A DNA stretch of 42,424 nucleotides from Synergistales bacterium (GCA_026002695.1 BOCB01000007.1:1-42424); one strand, 5' to 3'. Positions 31,268 through 40,647 are shown, numbered from the stretch's first letter. A program made the numbers and translations. The notes: generated by a model not told the origin, from the letters alone.

Positions 31268-32901
31268 TTATTTCCGCCTCCTTCGCTGTAATTCGAGTTA
31301 AGATAATCCAGTATACCCGCCGCTATCGCGTCCGCCATTCTCTTGCGGTACGCCTGAGACGCAAGCAGTTTTGCGTCCTTAGCCTCGCTTATATAAGCCA
31401 TCTCGACAAGAAGGGAGGGCATCTCAGCGCCGCGCAATACAAAAAGAGGAGCCTGCCTCACCTTTTTGAAAGAAAGCCCTACCGCGTTTTCGCGATTATA
31501 TATAAACTCCGCGAGAGATGTGCTCTGACTTAGTTTGTCGTTCTGCTGCATATCTATCAATATTTTCATAAGCAGCTGCGTCCTCTTGTCGGCAGCCGCG
31601 TTCTGCGCGTCATTGCCGTTCGAACTGTCCGCCCCGTCATCAATCTCCTTATTTTCCAAGACAGCGAGGTTGAACGCAGCGCGGTCGGTCGGCTGATCCA
31701 TCAGGTAGAGCTCGGCGCCGGACGCGTGTAATCCTTTTGGCAGCGCGTTGCAGTGCATACTTATGAATACATCGGCCTTCGCGTCGTTGGCTATCGCGGT
31801 TCTCTCGCCCAGCTTCAGATACCTGTCGTCCGCCCTCGTCAATTTTGCCTCCATGCCAAGCCGCCTCACGCTTTCAGTCAGCTCTATCGCCGCTCTCAGG
31901 TTTATGTCCTTTTCTTTGAGTCCGTTCCCTACAGCGCCCGGGTCATGCCCCCCATGTCCCGCGTCAACCACGACCAAATATTTTTTTTTTGCGGAACGCA
32001 CCGGCGTAGTTGGCTGAGGCGCGGTGTTTATTACAGCGGGCGCTTTGTCGGCGGTTTTGCCGCCGTTCAAATTCTTGGGCGGCGTGCTCTGAGCATTTTT
32101 GCCGCCTCCGAAATAAAAATCAATCACGTAGCGCCAAGGCTTGTCCAACCAAAAGACATCCACTCGTGAAGCGGCGTGCGTAAACGACAATACCGCGCCG
32201 CCATCGGAAGGACGCGCTTCGGCAGCAAGCGGTTTCCACGGGCTGCTCGCCTCGAATTGGGAGACAACCGCTCCGTCAAACGCGACCTCTAACCTGCCCT
32301 GCCCGTCTATAAGCCTCTCCTCAAGCCTGACCCCGGTCTGGGCCGATATTTCCACAACAGCCCTGTACGCGTTCTTCTGTTCTCCCCACCTGATCTTTAA
32401 TATGCGCGCGCCCTTTGACGTCATGACGGGTGCCGAGGCCTGAGCAGTTGTTTTGATCGCCGGAGGATTTGGAGCCGCCGGATAATCGCCAACGGATGCC
32501 CATCTCAAATTCGATGGGCGCTTCACGGACGCGAGATACTCGCCTATAATCCGCAGTGAGCCGTCGGGCTCTCCCCACCAATGTCCGTTTTTCGAGAATA
32601 CGGCGTTCGAAAGGGGGTATACCTGCGCGTTAGCCCTCACTATATTGGATCCGCTCCAGAACTCTATTTTTTTGCCTGAGTACACAGCCATTAATCCGCC
32701 GGTGGCCGGAGTTACCGCTATCCCCAAACTCGTCAGCATCTGATCGAGCGCGGCAAACTTAACTCCATCCCTTTCCATGAAAGAGATTTTACCCTTCCTT
32801 ATCTCGCCCTCCATGAGGTACATATCCGCGTATGCCATTCCTGACAGAACGCCGCATATGATTACCGCAAGAAGTGGTATGAGTATAAGGTTTTTTTTCA
32901 C
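31264..32901 (-). CDS. N-acetylmuramoyl-L-alanine amidase (Amidase_3) with AMIN-like domain
   Basis: The 545-residue exported enzyme has a GTG start and a signal peptide (LILIPLLAVIICGVL, cleavage near AYA 25). Residues about 28-125 resemble a copper-amine-oxidase-N-like domain and about 165-265 an AMIN-like domain, both used for envelope localisation. Residues about 306-535 are the zinc amidase: H316 in DAGHGGHDPG, E330, H383 in SMHCNA and catalytic E500 in LLVEMAYIS. It cleaves the bond between muramic acid and the stem peptide, usually for daughter-cell separation. It starts 3 nt after the PmbA-type gene and overlaps the GerMN gene. Confidence 0.93.
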   Translation of the reverse strand: MKKNLILIPLLAVIICGVLSGMAYADMYLMEGEIRKGKISFMERDGVKFAALDQMLTSLGIAVTPATGGLMAVYSGKKIEFWSGSNIVRANAQVYPLSNAVFSKNGHWWGEPDGSLRIIGEYLASVKRPSNLRWASVGDYPAAPNPPAIKTTAQASAPVMTSKGARILKIRWGEQKNAYRAVVEISAQTGVRLEERLIDGQGRLEVAFDGAVVSQFEASSPWKPLAAEARPSDGGAVLSFTHAASRVDVFWLDKPWRYVIDFYFGGGKNAQSTPPKNLNGGKTADKAPAVINTAPQPTTPVRSAKKKYLVVVDAGHGGHDPGAVGNGLKEKDINLRAAIELTESVRRLGMEAKLTRADDRYLKLGERTAIANDAKADVFISMHCNALPKGLHASGAELYLMDQPTDRAAFNLAVLENKEIDDGADSSNGNDAQNAAADKRTQLLMKILIDMQQNDKLSQSTSLAEFIYNRENAVGLSFKKVRQAPLFVLRGAEMPSLLVEMAYISEAKDAKLLASQAYRKRMADAIAAGILDYLNSNYSEGGGNK

Positions 32902-32904
32902 TCT

Positions 32905-34269
32905 CTAATTCCCCGCAACGGTTATGTCCTCGACTACCAATGTCGACGCCGCAGTGGAACCAAAGACCTCCTGATCGCCGCCCACCGCCGTAATTTTCTT
33001 TATAAAATCAACCAAATTGCCAGATATTGTGACGCCGGACACCGGTTCGCCGAGCTCGCCGCCGGATATGCGCGTACCCTTAGCCCCAAGGGAGAAATCT
33101 CCGCTCACGGGATCAATGGTATGAGTGCCGAGCAGCTCCAGCACCAAAAAGCCGTTCGATACACCTTTGACGAGTGAACTGAAGCGCTCGGTTCCCGGCG
33201 ACAGAACGAGGTTTGAAGTCCCGACGTCGGGCAAGCTCGAAAAACCGCGCGAAGCGCTGCCGGTAGACTTAACTCCGTCCTTTGCCGCATACTGTAGGTT
33301 ATACAGGTAATTCGACGCGACGCCTGCTTCTATAAGCGCAATTCTGCCCGTCGGAACTCCCTCGCAGTCAAATGACGCGGAGCCGAGACGCCTCGGCAGC
33401 CGCGCGTCGTCCGTCAGCGTTACGGCACTGCCCGCCACTGCCTGCCCCAGTTTGCCGCGCATCATCGAACGGCCCTTGTGTATATCCGAGGCGCAAAAAA
33501 GCTCGCCTATCTCCTCCATCAAATCAGCAGACACGTCCGGAGCTATCAGCAACGTGTACCGCCCGGTGTCGAGCGGCTTGCCTCCCAACATCTTGGCCGT
33601 TTTGTCGACAGCTTTCCTCGCGTAACCGGCGCAATCTATATCCGAGAGCCAATGCTCGCCCCTGCCGTACCCGCCCATCTCGAACGCGTCTCCGTCGCTC
33701 ATAACGACGGCCGCGCCGCACGAGACGCCCGACGATTTTCTCCAAAGCGAAAGCCCGGCCGTCGTAGCGTAAAATCCCATCGATACCCCGTCGCTCCACG
33801 AGGAGGAACGAACTGACACCACCCTGCCGTCTGCGGATCGCGCGATTTCGTGCATATCGGCGCAGGACTTCATACGTGTCTCAGGAGTTATGCCGTTCAC
33901 CGAGGGATCATATATTTCCAAGGCGTCATCGTCACATGCGGCTGCGCCCCCGTAAAGCGTGATATGCTCCTCCGGCTCCGCAGCCTCGCAGTTAGCGCGG
34001 CTCCACTCCACAATATCATTCATCGCGCCGCGTGAAAAATTATTTGTGTGAGCCAGCCCTTGCCTGCCATCCTTCGCTATCACCCTGAGGCATACGGCCT
34101 CCGACTCACCGGACGAGTTCTCCTCCGGCTCGCCGTTGACAAGGCTCAATGTATGAGATTTACTGTAATTATAAAGGACATCGGCGCCGAGAAGCTCGTT
34201 CCATTTAAGCGACTGCTCCAGCAGCCACGATGCTAGCGCTTCCTTGTCCTTTTTGCGAGCGTCGGTCAC
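32905..34269 (-). CDS. TldD/PmbA family protein
   Basis: The 454-residue protein has a GTG start overlapping the ltaE stop (GTGA). It has the family fold stretches LAHTNNFSRGAMNDIV, GRYTLLIAPDVSADLMEEI and SFDCEGVPTGRIALIEAG, and the C-terminal GVTISGNLVDFIKKITAVG. It lacks the HExxxH zinc motif of TldD, so it is closer to PmbA/TldE. In other bacteria TldD and TldE form a heterodimeric protease acting on unfolded peptides. No tldD partner is present in the window. Confidence 0.88.
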   Translation of the reverse strand: MTDARKKDKEALASWLLEQSLKWNELLGADVLYNYSKSHTLSLVNGEPEENSSGESEAVCLRVIAKDGRQGLAHTNNFSRGAMNDIVEWSRANCEAAEPEEHITLYGGAAACDDDALEIYDPSVNGITPETRMKSCADMHEIARSADGRVVSVRSSSWSDGVSMGFYATTAGLSLWRKSSGVSCGAAVVMSDGDAFEMGGYGRGEHWLSDIDCAGYARKAVDKTAKMLGGKPLDTGRYTLLIAPDVSADLMEEIGELFCASDIHKGRSMMRGKLGQAVAGSAVTLTDDARLPRRLGSASFDCEGVPTGRIALIEAGVASNYLYNLQYAAKDGVKSTGSASRGFSSLPDVGTSNLVLSPGTERFSSLVKGVSNGFLVLELLGTHTIDPVSGDFSLGAKGTRISGGELGEPVSGVTISGNLVDFIKKITAVGGDQEVFGSTAASTLVVEDITVAGN

Positions 34270-35294
34270 AGCGGAGCCGCCTTTTTTATGATCTCAGCCG
34301 CACTCCTGACATCATCTGCGCCAATACCGAGGTGAGTTACCATACGAACGCGCCTGCCGCCGGGCGAGCCTATCAAAAGCCCCCTCGCCTTGCAGCGTTT
34401 TATCAGCGCCTGCGCGTCACACTGCCCATCCGTCAAATTGAAAAACACCATGTTCGTCCTGTTTGGCACGTCCTCTACATCTATGCCGCATCCTTTGAGC
34501 AGTTCGGCAAGAAGAGCGGCGTTTTCGTGGTCTTCGCTCAAGCGTCCTCTCATCTCGCGCAGCGCGATAAGTCCGGCGGCTGCCGCTATGCCGACCTGCC
34601 TTTGCCCGCCTCCGAGAGCCTTTCTGTATTTGCGGGCTTTGTCTATAAAGTCGCGCTCTCCGCACAATATTGACCCCATAGGAGCTCCAAGCCCCTTCGA
34701 CAGGCAAAACTGAACCGAGTCGGCCTTCGACGAATAATCCTTCACATCCACGCCAAGGCGCGCAACGGCGTCGAATATCCTCGCCCCGTCGACATGTACT
34801 TTCATACCGAGAGACCTTGCCTCGTCCGCGGCAGCCGCAAACGGCGCAGCGCCTGTCGGAACGCCGCCGGCTCCGTTATGCGTGTTTTCCAAGGTCATAA
34901 GTGTGGTAATCGGGCGGTGAACATTGCCGGAAGGCTGGTAAAATTTACGTATGGACTCTATCGTCGGACATCCGGCCGCGTCATCAAGCGGGTAAGGCAT
35001 AACACCGGCAACCGACGCAACGTTTCCGACCTCATTCCTCCATGTGTGCGAATTTACGCCCATGAGCACTCCATCACCGCGCGAGCAGTGGGACATTATC
35101 GCTATAAGATTGCCCATAGTCCCGGAACACATATATATGGCCGCTTCCATTCCAAGCAAACCGGCGGCGTAATCCTGAAGCTCGTTCACCGTCGGGTCGT
35201 CGCCGTAAACATCATCCCCTACCGCCGCGACAGCCATAGCTTCCCTCATGGCCTCCGTCGGCTGCGTAACAGTGTCGCTTCTGAAGTCGAACAA
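34266..35294 (-). CDS. ltaE: Low-specificity L-threonine aldolase
   Basis: The 342-residue PLP enzyme uses a TTG start with GGAGGGA 5 nt upstream. Motifs are MFDFRSDTVTQPT at the N-terminus, H83 in NSHTWRNE, D169 in KVHVDGARIFDA, and the PLP lysine K200 in CLSKGLGAPMGS. It splits threonine or allo-threonine into glycine and acetaldehyde. It is the first gene of a tightly packed run that also includes pmbA-like, amidase, gerMN and rdgB genes. Confidence 0.94.
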   Translation of the reverse strand: MFDFRSDTVTQPTEAMREAMAVAAVGDDVYGDDPTVNELQDYAAGLLGMEAAIYMCSGTMGNLIAIMSHCSRGDGVLMGVNSHTWRNEVGNVASVAGVMPYPLDDAAGCPTIESIRKFYQPSGNVHRPITTLMTLENTHNGAGGVPTGAAPFAAAADEARSLGMKVHVDGARIFDAVARLGVDVKDYSSKADSVQFCLSKGLGAPMGSILCGERDFIDKARKYRKALGGGQRQVGIAAAAGLIALREMRGRLSEDHENAALLAELLKGCGIDVEDVPNRTNMVFFNLTDGQCDAQALIKRCKARGLLIGSPGGRRVRMVTHLGIGADDVRSAAEIIKKAAPL

Positions 35295-35343
35295 AATTAT
35301 CCCTCCGAGATCGAAAAATCTATAATGTTTTATTATGCTTAGT

Positions 35344-35428
35344 ACGGGCGACCGCCTCGGCCGCCCGTGTCCCTAATAATCAATGGCGCGTTCGTAACAC
35401 AACGGGCGGCCAATGGCCGCCCCTGCAA
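35344..35428. repeat. Tandem pair of GGGCGGCC-type hairpins
   Basis: Unit 1 is ACGGGCG and CGCCCGT (35344-35368). Unit 2 is GGGCGGCC-AAT-GGCCGCCC (35404-35422), followed by CTGCAA. Both lie between the PHP gene stop and the ltaE start on the minus strand. Confidence 0.75.
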
Positions 35429-35430
35429 TA

Positions 35431-36255
35431 CTACAAAGACACTCCCAACCTTGCCCACGGCAGGAATGTCTCGCTTACCTGAACTCCCATTTTTACGCTT
35501 TCGCGCCTTTTCCCGTGAAAATCAGAACCCGCCGTGGGAAAAAGTGAATGTTTCGCGGCTATACCAAGATATGTCAGCGCCTCTTCCGAAGAGCAGTGAG
35601 ATGATATGCACTCAAGCCCCCAAAGACCGTGAGCTTTAAGCTCCTCCAAAAATTCCTCCAACTCGTCCGCCCCAAGCTTCGTCAGAGACGGATGAGCCAG
35701 AACGGGCAGACCGCCCGCTTCCTTTATTATCCTCACACACTCAAAAGGCGAATACCCGCCGCGCGCAACGTAGGCCGGCGCTCCTTTAGCGAGGTATTTG
35801 GAGAAAGCCGAGGGCATATCGGAGACAACCCCCTTCTTCAACAGGACGGAAGCTATATGCGGACGCCCGATGACCTGCCCTCCGGCTTCTTTTTCAGCCT
35901 CCTCTATCTTTATATCTATACCTAACTCGCGCAGTTTCTCGCATATTATGCGATTGCGATCGTTTCTTTGCTCTATAACTGTGTTCAGGGCTTCTTTGAG
36001 AGGATCGATACGCAAAAACCTGTATCCGAGAATATGCGCCGTATACGCCCATTTAGATGAAAGTTCTATACCTGATATATGCCTTATCGACCGGCGTTCA
36101 CAAGCACGGGCAAAAGCATCTATACCTTCTGTCGTATCATGGTCGGTGAGAGCGAGTACAGACACACCTCTTGACGCGGCCCCATCGACTATCTCATCTA
36201 CCGTACAGGTGCCGTCCGAGTGAATGCTGTGTAAATGCAAGTCTATCTTAATCAT
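35431..36255 (-). CDS. PHP-domain phosphoesterase (nucleoside 3',5'-bisphosphate phosphatase-like)
   Basis: The 274-residue PHP protein has the metal ligands in order: DLHLHSIHSDGT (D5, H7, H9, D14), LTDHDT (D38, H39), GIELSS (E64), RPHIA, LAHP and GSDFHG. Length and motifs fit the YciV/RNase AM group that dephosphorylates 3',5'-nucleotides or trims RNA 5' ends. It starts 33 nt after cheW and probably shares its transcript. Confidence 0.88.
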   Translation of the reverse strand: MIKIDLHLHSIHSDGTCTVDEIVDGAASRGVSVLALTDHDTTEGIDAFARACERRSIRHISGIELSSKWAYTAHILGYRFLRIDPLKEALNTVIEQRNDRNRIICEKLRELGIDIKIEEAEKEAGGQVIGRPHIASVLLKKGVVSDMPSAFSKYLAKGAPAYVARGGYSPFECVRIIKEAGGLPVLAHPSLTKLGADELEEFLEELKAHGLWGLECISSHCSSEEALTYLGIAAKHSLFPTAGSDFHGKRRESVKMGVQVSETFLPWARLGVSL

Positions 36256-36288
36256 ACAAGAGCGCCGCGTCCGCTCGCCTCGAAAAAG

Positions 36289-36816
36289 TTAAGCCTCCTC
36301 CTCGAGGAGCTCGTTTATTTCAAATAGCGCGGCAAGGTCAAGCAGGACTATCAAGCGCCCATCCTCCATCTTAGCCACGCCGGTAACGTAATCGGTGCCT
36401 ATTGAGCCGCTCTTCGCCTTATCGGAGTTATCCGCGGCCTCTATGAGTGAGTCCGCAACAGTACGGACTTCCCTCACAGCGTCAACGAGCACGCCGAACT
36501 GGATGCCCTCAAGTTCAGCGACGACTATCCGGGATTCCGATGTGTTGTCGGTATAAGAGCTGCCCATTTTAAGGGCACAATCCAATACGGGTATGACAGT
36601 ACCCCTCAGGTTGATTACGCCGCGCACGTAGTGCGGCGCGTTCGGAACCCTCGTAATTCTCGGCGGAACGTGTACTATCTCCCTTACGATGCTTACGTCG
36701 AGCCCGCAATGCTCTCCGACAAGATCAAAGACAAGCAGTGTGCGCTCATTCTCCATAGCCGCGTTATCGCTTTTTTCTGTACGTTTTTTTGCCGCTTCGG
36801 CCACAGCTTCAGACAT
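36289..36816 (-). CDS. cheW: CheW chemotaxis coupling protein
   Basis: The start at 36816 (MSEAVAEAAKK) is chosen because GGAGG lies 9 nt upstream; an in-frame start further out would put that site inside the gene. The 175-residue protein has a 35-residue N-terminal extension, then the CheW fold with LLVFDLVGEHCGLDVSIVREIV, the conserved NLRGTVIPVLD and the C-terminal LIVLLDLAALF. It links chemoreceptors to CheA. No cheA, cheR or cheB is in the window; the two receptors at 5339-9421 are possible partners. Confidence 0.93.
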   Translation of the reverse strand: MSEAVAEAAKKRTEKSDNAAMENERTLLVFDLVGEHCGLDVSIVREIVHVPPRITRVPNAPHYVRGVINLRGTVIPVLDCALKMGSSYTDNTSESRIVVAELEGIQFGVLVDAVREVRTVADSLIEAADNSDKAKSGSIGTDYVTGVAKMEDGRLIVLLDLAALFEINELLEEEA

Positions 36817-36869
36817 ATCATCATACCTCCACTCAAAGGCTTCACTATCAGCCCGCATATACTTGCGAT

Positions 36870-36878
36870 ATTATAACA
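36870..36878 (-). promoter_or_regulatory. Extended -10 of the cheW promoter
   Basis: On the minus strand TGTTATAAT (extended -10 with perfect TATAAT) lies about 55 nt upstream of the cheW start and just after the pilQ stop. No strong -35 is seen. Confidence 0.55.
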
Positions 36879-36923
36879 TAAATATCCCCGCCAAGAGGCA
36901 AGCGTAATAAATTCGCGCCTCTT

Positions 36924-38801
36924 CTACTTCGACAGCGACGGCTGCGACAAATCAAATGTATCCGTCTCGCCGCCGTCCGGAACGTCCAGTATGTAAGGAA
37001 TGACTATTATAGCCGCCTCGGTCTTGGTGTGTGTATCAGTTCTGTATGTCAGGAGATCTCCCAGAAGCGGTATATATCCTAAAATCGGCACTCTGCGTCT
37101 TTCCGAATTTTTGACGTCCTGATAAAGGCCGCCAACCACAAAAGGCTCTCCGTTACGCACGCGCACAATGGTCTCAACATCCCTGTGCGATGTTACCGGG
37201 ACTTGGTCGTTTGCGCTGCCTACCAGTTGCGGAGCGGGCCCGGCAGAAATATTGACCCTGATAGTTATAACTCCGTCACGCCCTATTACAGGTGTAAAAT
37301 CAAGTTTTGGACCGGTCTCTATGGTAGAGTATGTTGAGTTACCGTTTGAGTCAACGCCCGTTCTGTAAGGCGTAGACGTCTGCATTGAGACAGTGGCCTT
37401 CTCTCCGTCCAATGTTATGATTGACGGGTGAGCCAGAGTCTTGGCCTTCCCGTCGCTTTCCATTGCGTTAATACCCGCTGTAAGCCCCTTCCATGAGGCA
37501 TCCATAATCATATCGGTCCAATATACCGGCGTACCATCAGTGCCGACTCCGCCTCCCATGGGAATAACCGCCTCCGACGGCTCAAAAGTCTTGTTTGAAT
37601 AGTTATACCCAAAGTTAAGTCTGCCCCCGGAAAAATTTAGCAGCCACTGGTCATAGACCATGCCCACCAGAGACTCCAGTTCCTGTGCCGCTCCATCACT
37701 GACTTCAACTACCCTAGCTTGGAGCATAACCTGACGCCCGGGGTGGTCGAGTTTCTTCAAGATCGCGGCAACCTCCTCATGCTGATCGGGAGTAGCCGTT
37801 ACGTAAATGGTACGATTGCGATCGTCGGCAACCGGAGGTTTCGACAGAGAGACGAGCCCGGTCAACGAGGCTGTTAGGTTAGGCAGTAATTTGCCCTCCT
37901 TGTCGACAGCGTAAGTAATGCGATACGACCGTACTACCTCCCTGCCGAGCGTCTTGCCGAGGCTTTCCGGTTTGCCTATTATGAGGGTATTACCGTTCAT
38001 AGAGTAGTTGAGGTCGGTCATCCTCAGGAGATACGCGAACGCCTCATTGAAGGGTATGCCCCTGAAGTTTATCGCCGGTATGATCATCTCCGGCACCGAT
38101 GGGTCAAGCAGCAGATTATACTTTCTAAACTCGGCAAGCAGACGGAATACGCTCTTCGTGTCGGCATCCTTCAGGTTGAGAGTAAAAGGCGTCTTCACAC
38201 TCATGGGATCGTTCGGCAATGAAAGCAGCTTTGCCTTGGGTTCCGTAACAACCGGCGGCGTGTACGCTTTCAGCACAATCGTCAGAGTGTCGTTGCCCGC
38301 AAGCCCCTTGACCGTATCAATGACAAGCGGCTTTGACGACGTGAAGGAGAGTTTCATGCCGTTTTCGCCGACCGGCTCGGCGGTTATCCTGTTGAGAACG
38401 AAATAGTCCGGGTATTCCTTCCACCATTTGTCCGTTGCCGGAGGAGCCAAGCGCAATACATCCCACTCGTAATCCTCCCACCAGTCGCGCTTGTCCGTAA
38501 CCTGCGGGAACTTGACGCCGTCAAACCGGATTACAAGCACATCCGCCCCGGGAGCCGATACCGGGCGAGGAAGCGGCATTTCCCTGCCTCTGAGACGTAT
38601 TTGAATCGCGCTGTCCCCTATGGGTTGTACGCTGACACCTGCTATTATCGGCGACGGCTTACCGGGCATAGACGTAACGTCCGGAGGGACCTCGCCGTTT
38701 ATCTCCGCGTTTGAAAGTGACGGGGCGCAGAACGACAAAAGCGTTAAAAAGAATGACGCGCCTAAAAACGCGTAAAGAAATTTCAAAACCGGCTCCCTCA
38801 T
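36924..38801 (-). CDS. pilQ: Type IV pilus secretin PilQ-like
   Basis: The ATG at 38801 overlaps the upstream stop (ATGA) and has GGAGA 7 nt before it; 625 residues. A signal sequence (FLYAFLGASFFLTLLSF) is followed by an AMIN-like region, a secretin/TonB short N-terminal domain (about 210-285, TPFTLNLKDADTKSVFRLLAE), an N1-type KH domain (about 295-365) and the secretin barrel domain with VMLQARVVEVS, TPVIGRDGVITIRVNIS, EPFVVGGLYQD and VPILGYIPLLGDL. It forms the outer-membrane pore for the pilus, which means a diderm envelope. It ends the pilM-pilQ operon. Confidence 0.93.
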   Translation of the reverse strand: MREPVLKFLYAFLGASFFLTLLSFCAPSLSNAEINGEVPPDVTSMPGKPSPIIAGVSVQPIGDSAIQIRLRGREMPLPRPVSAPGADVLVIRFDGVKFPQVTDKRDWWEDYEWDVLRLAPPATDKWWKEYPDYFVLNRITAEPVGENGMKLSFTSSKPLVIDTVKGLAGNDTLTIVLKAYTPPVVTEPKAKLLSLPNDPMSVKTPFTLNLKDADTKSVFRLLAEFRKYNLLLDPSVPEMIIPAINFRGIPFNEAFAYLLRMTDLNYSMNGNTLIIGKPESLGKTLGREVVRSYRITYAVDKEGKLLPNLTASLTGLVSLSKPPVADDRNRTIYVTATPDQHEEVAAILKKLDHPGRQVMLQARVVEVSDGAAQELESLVGMVYDQWLLNFSGGRLNFGYNYSNKTFEPSEAVIPMGGGVGTDGTPVYWTDMIMDASWKGLTAGINAMESDGKAKTLAHPSIITLDGEKATVSMQTSTPYRTGVDSNGNSTYSTIETGPKLDFTPVIGRDGVITIRVNISAGPAPQLVGSANDQVPVTSHRDVETIVRVRNGEPFVVGGLYQDVKNSERRRVPILGYIPLLGDLLTYRTDTHTKTEAAIIVIPYILDVPDGGETDTFDLSQPSLSK

Positions 38802-39439
38802 TGTTCTATCTCCGACCGGCGAGATTTTTTCTTCCATGTGTACGTCACTCCCGTAGAATCTATTTTTGTTACTATCGCCTTTCCATTGGCGAACTTCGCG
38901 CCTTTTTTCACTATAAGCTCACTCCCGCCGCCCTCTACATTATCGACATTTATCATAGCCATACTTTCACCGCCCATAAGCATGACGGCAGAGACTGTAA
39001 CGCTCGGCTCAGGATCGGGAGGAGGAGACCCGTCTGTCAACACGATTGGCGCCGACGACTCCGTCGTCATCAACGCCGACGCCGCGGCAACCGGATATTT
39101 ACCGCTCACCTCCGCGAAAAGCGCCGTGTCCCTAGCCGTCTTCTCGGAGTTTGCCACTCCGGTGAGGCTGCTCGCCGTAACCGCTATCTCATCCGCCTCT
39201 TTGAGGAGCGCCTCACTTGGAAGCGGCGTATTCGCCCTGTTAGCGGCGGCGGCGGCGGCGGCGGCGGCGCGGTCACCCAATCCGAATAAATTCATCGAAA
39301 CGGCAAAGAAGTAAAAGCTCAGAGCGCAGCAACAAAAAAGAACAACTATAATGCCGACGCGCATCAACTTAGCGCGCTGCTCCAATTTCTCAGCGCTCGG
39401 CGCGCTTCCGCCTTTTTTGAGCGATGTCGGTTCAGCCAT
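38798..39439 (-). CDS. PilP-like inner-membrane protein with poly-Ala tract
   Basis: The 213-residue protein occupies the pilP position between pilO and pilQ, with GGAGGAGG 9-10 nt before the ATG. A cytoplasmic N-terminus and one membrane helix at about 27-46 precede a nine-alanine tract encoded by nine GCG/CGC triplets and a Pro/Ser linker. The C-terminal 60 residues (VTVSAVMLMGGESMAMINV to VTYTWKKK) resemble the homology domain of PilP/GspC that contacts the secretin. It lacks the lipobox of typical PilP, so its anchoring is more like GspC. The call rests on position and this weak resemblance. Confidence 0.65.
   Translation of the reverse strand: MAEPTSLKKGGSAPSAEKLEQRAKLMRVGIIVVLFCCCALSFYFFAVSMNLFGLGDRAAAAAAAAANRANTPLPSEALLKEADEIAVTASSLTGVANSEKTARDTALFAEVSGKYPVAAASALMTTESSAPIVLTDGSPPPDPEPSVTVSAVMLMGGESMAMINVDNVEGGGSELIVKKGAKFANGKAIVTKIDSTGVTYTWKKKSRRSEIEQ
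39243..39269 (+). repeat. Trinucleotide microsatellite (GCG)9 in the pilP-like gene
   Basis: Nine uninterrupted GCG units encode nine alanines just after the membrane helix. Slippage would change the length in frame. Confidence 0.9.
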
Positions 39440-39460
39440 GATCTATCGCCTCCTCCCAGC

Positions 39461-39979
39461 CTATTCGCTCTTGGCGGTGCTCAGGATTGTCATTTTGCCG
39501 TTCACTCTGCCATCCGCTTCGCCGGTGAGAGAGAAATCCCCCACTCTCATCAGGTAGTTGCCTGTTCTGAACGCGGCGAGCGACTTCAAAACATTATAGT
39601 ATTGCCCGTTAAAGGATATCTGAAGCTTCAGCTCGCCTCCCGGCCCCGGATCCGCAGCCGCCGACGTATTGCTGTAATCTATCCCGTTGCTCCTGAAGAC
39701 AGAGTCGGCGAAGGCGTAAAACTCGCTGGAGTTACTCGGATAAGACGCCTGCAGCCTCTCCTTGGACGGGGCGCTCTCCTCGAATTTGTTGTAACCATTC
39801 ACCAATGTGAGGTTTTCGCTCTGCCGTAATGTGTGCTCCGCGATCTGCCCATTGAGAACCGCAAGCTCGGTGTTCGCTTTACGAAAGAACACATACAACG
39901 CTATCTGTGCCGCCATCAGCACGGCGACAACGACGATGGCCATTATCATGTATATCCGCTTCTGACTTTGTATCTTCAT
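39461..39979 (-). CDS. pilO: Type IV pilus assembly protein PilO-like
   Basis: The 172-residue protein has a short cytoplasmic N-terminus, one membrane helix at about 11-32, a coiled coil (about 33-60) and a small periplasmic alpha/beta domain (LKLQISFNGQYYNVLKSLAAF). This is the PilO architecture, and the start overlaps the pilN stop by 4 nt. PilO pairs with PilN in the inner-membrane alignment complex. A 106-bp internal segment of this gene is repeated, inverted, at the right end of the window. Confidence 0.8.
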   Translation of the reverse strand: MKIQSQKRIYMIMAIVVVAVLMAAQIALYVFFRKANTELAVLNGQIAEHTLRQSENLTLVNGYNKFEESAPSKERLQASYPSNSSEFYAFADSVFRSNGIDYSNTSAAADPGPGGELKLQISFNGQYYNVLKSLAAFRTGNYLMRVGDFSLTGEADGRVNGKMTILSTAKSE

Positions 39980-40647
39980 TCGGCAGCCCGGTTTTCGTCT
40001 TTGGGAACTCCGAAGACTCCCATTATATCGCCCGATACTGACTTCTGCCGGCTCGGAGAACCGGACATTATACTTGTTATGTCGGTGGTTATGTCAGTAA
40101 TGCCTTTTATCTGGCAGCCAACCCTGAAGTCGTTGATCATGCGCGAACCGAGAGTTGTCTTCGTCGTTACCGGAGCGTTGACGTTCGTCACCACGCCCTT
40201 TTGCTCATTGAGCTGTGTGCTGAAATCCAGTATGCTCTTGTCGTCCACGGCTAAACCCTGCATTGAAACGCTGCCCTGCCTGATTTCAAGATTCGTCACC
40301 TTTAGCCCCGGGACGACGCAGTTTTCGAGAACCGAAAGGAACTCTATTATAGGCAGTTCCTGCCTCGTAAAGGCTATATAGCCCGTGACTCTCTCCTTCA
40401 TTTCCCTCATGCTGACCAAACGCTCCAAGAGACTCTGCGTCGTCGCCACAATTTGACCGTCCTTCGCGCGAAGCCCGGCAATCTCACCGCGCGCTCCCTT
40501 GAGTTTAATCCCGGTATAGCCAATGTTGACGAGCGACAAACATATAAGCACGGTAAACAGAATCAGAGTGAGAACCCTCGACAGGTCTAACTTGTTAGAT
40601 TGCAGCTGTACTAAATTCCTCGGCCTTAGGTCAAACAGCACCTGCAT
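39976..40647 (-). CDS. pilN: Type IV pilus assembly protein PilN-like
   Basis: The 223-residue protein has the short N-terminal FDLRPRNL motif (counterpart of the PilN INLLP motif that binds PilM), one membrane helix at about 24-45, a coiled coil and a periplasmic domain. Its C-terminus extends past the usual PilN end with a polar tail (about 190-223). It overlaps pilM by 17 nt and pilO by 4 nt. Confidence 0.82.
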   Translation of the reverse strand: MQVLFDLRPRNLVQLQSNKLDLSRVLTLILFTVLICLSLVNIGYTGIKLKGARGEIAGLRAKDGQIVATTQSLLERLVSMREMKERVTGYIAFTRQELPIIEFLSVLENCVVPGLKVTNLEIRQGSVSMQGLAVDDKSILDFSTQLNEQKGVVTNVNAPVTTKTTLGSRMINDFRVGCQIKGITDITTDITSIMSGSPSRQKSVSGDIMGVFGVPKDENRAAE

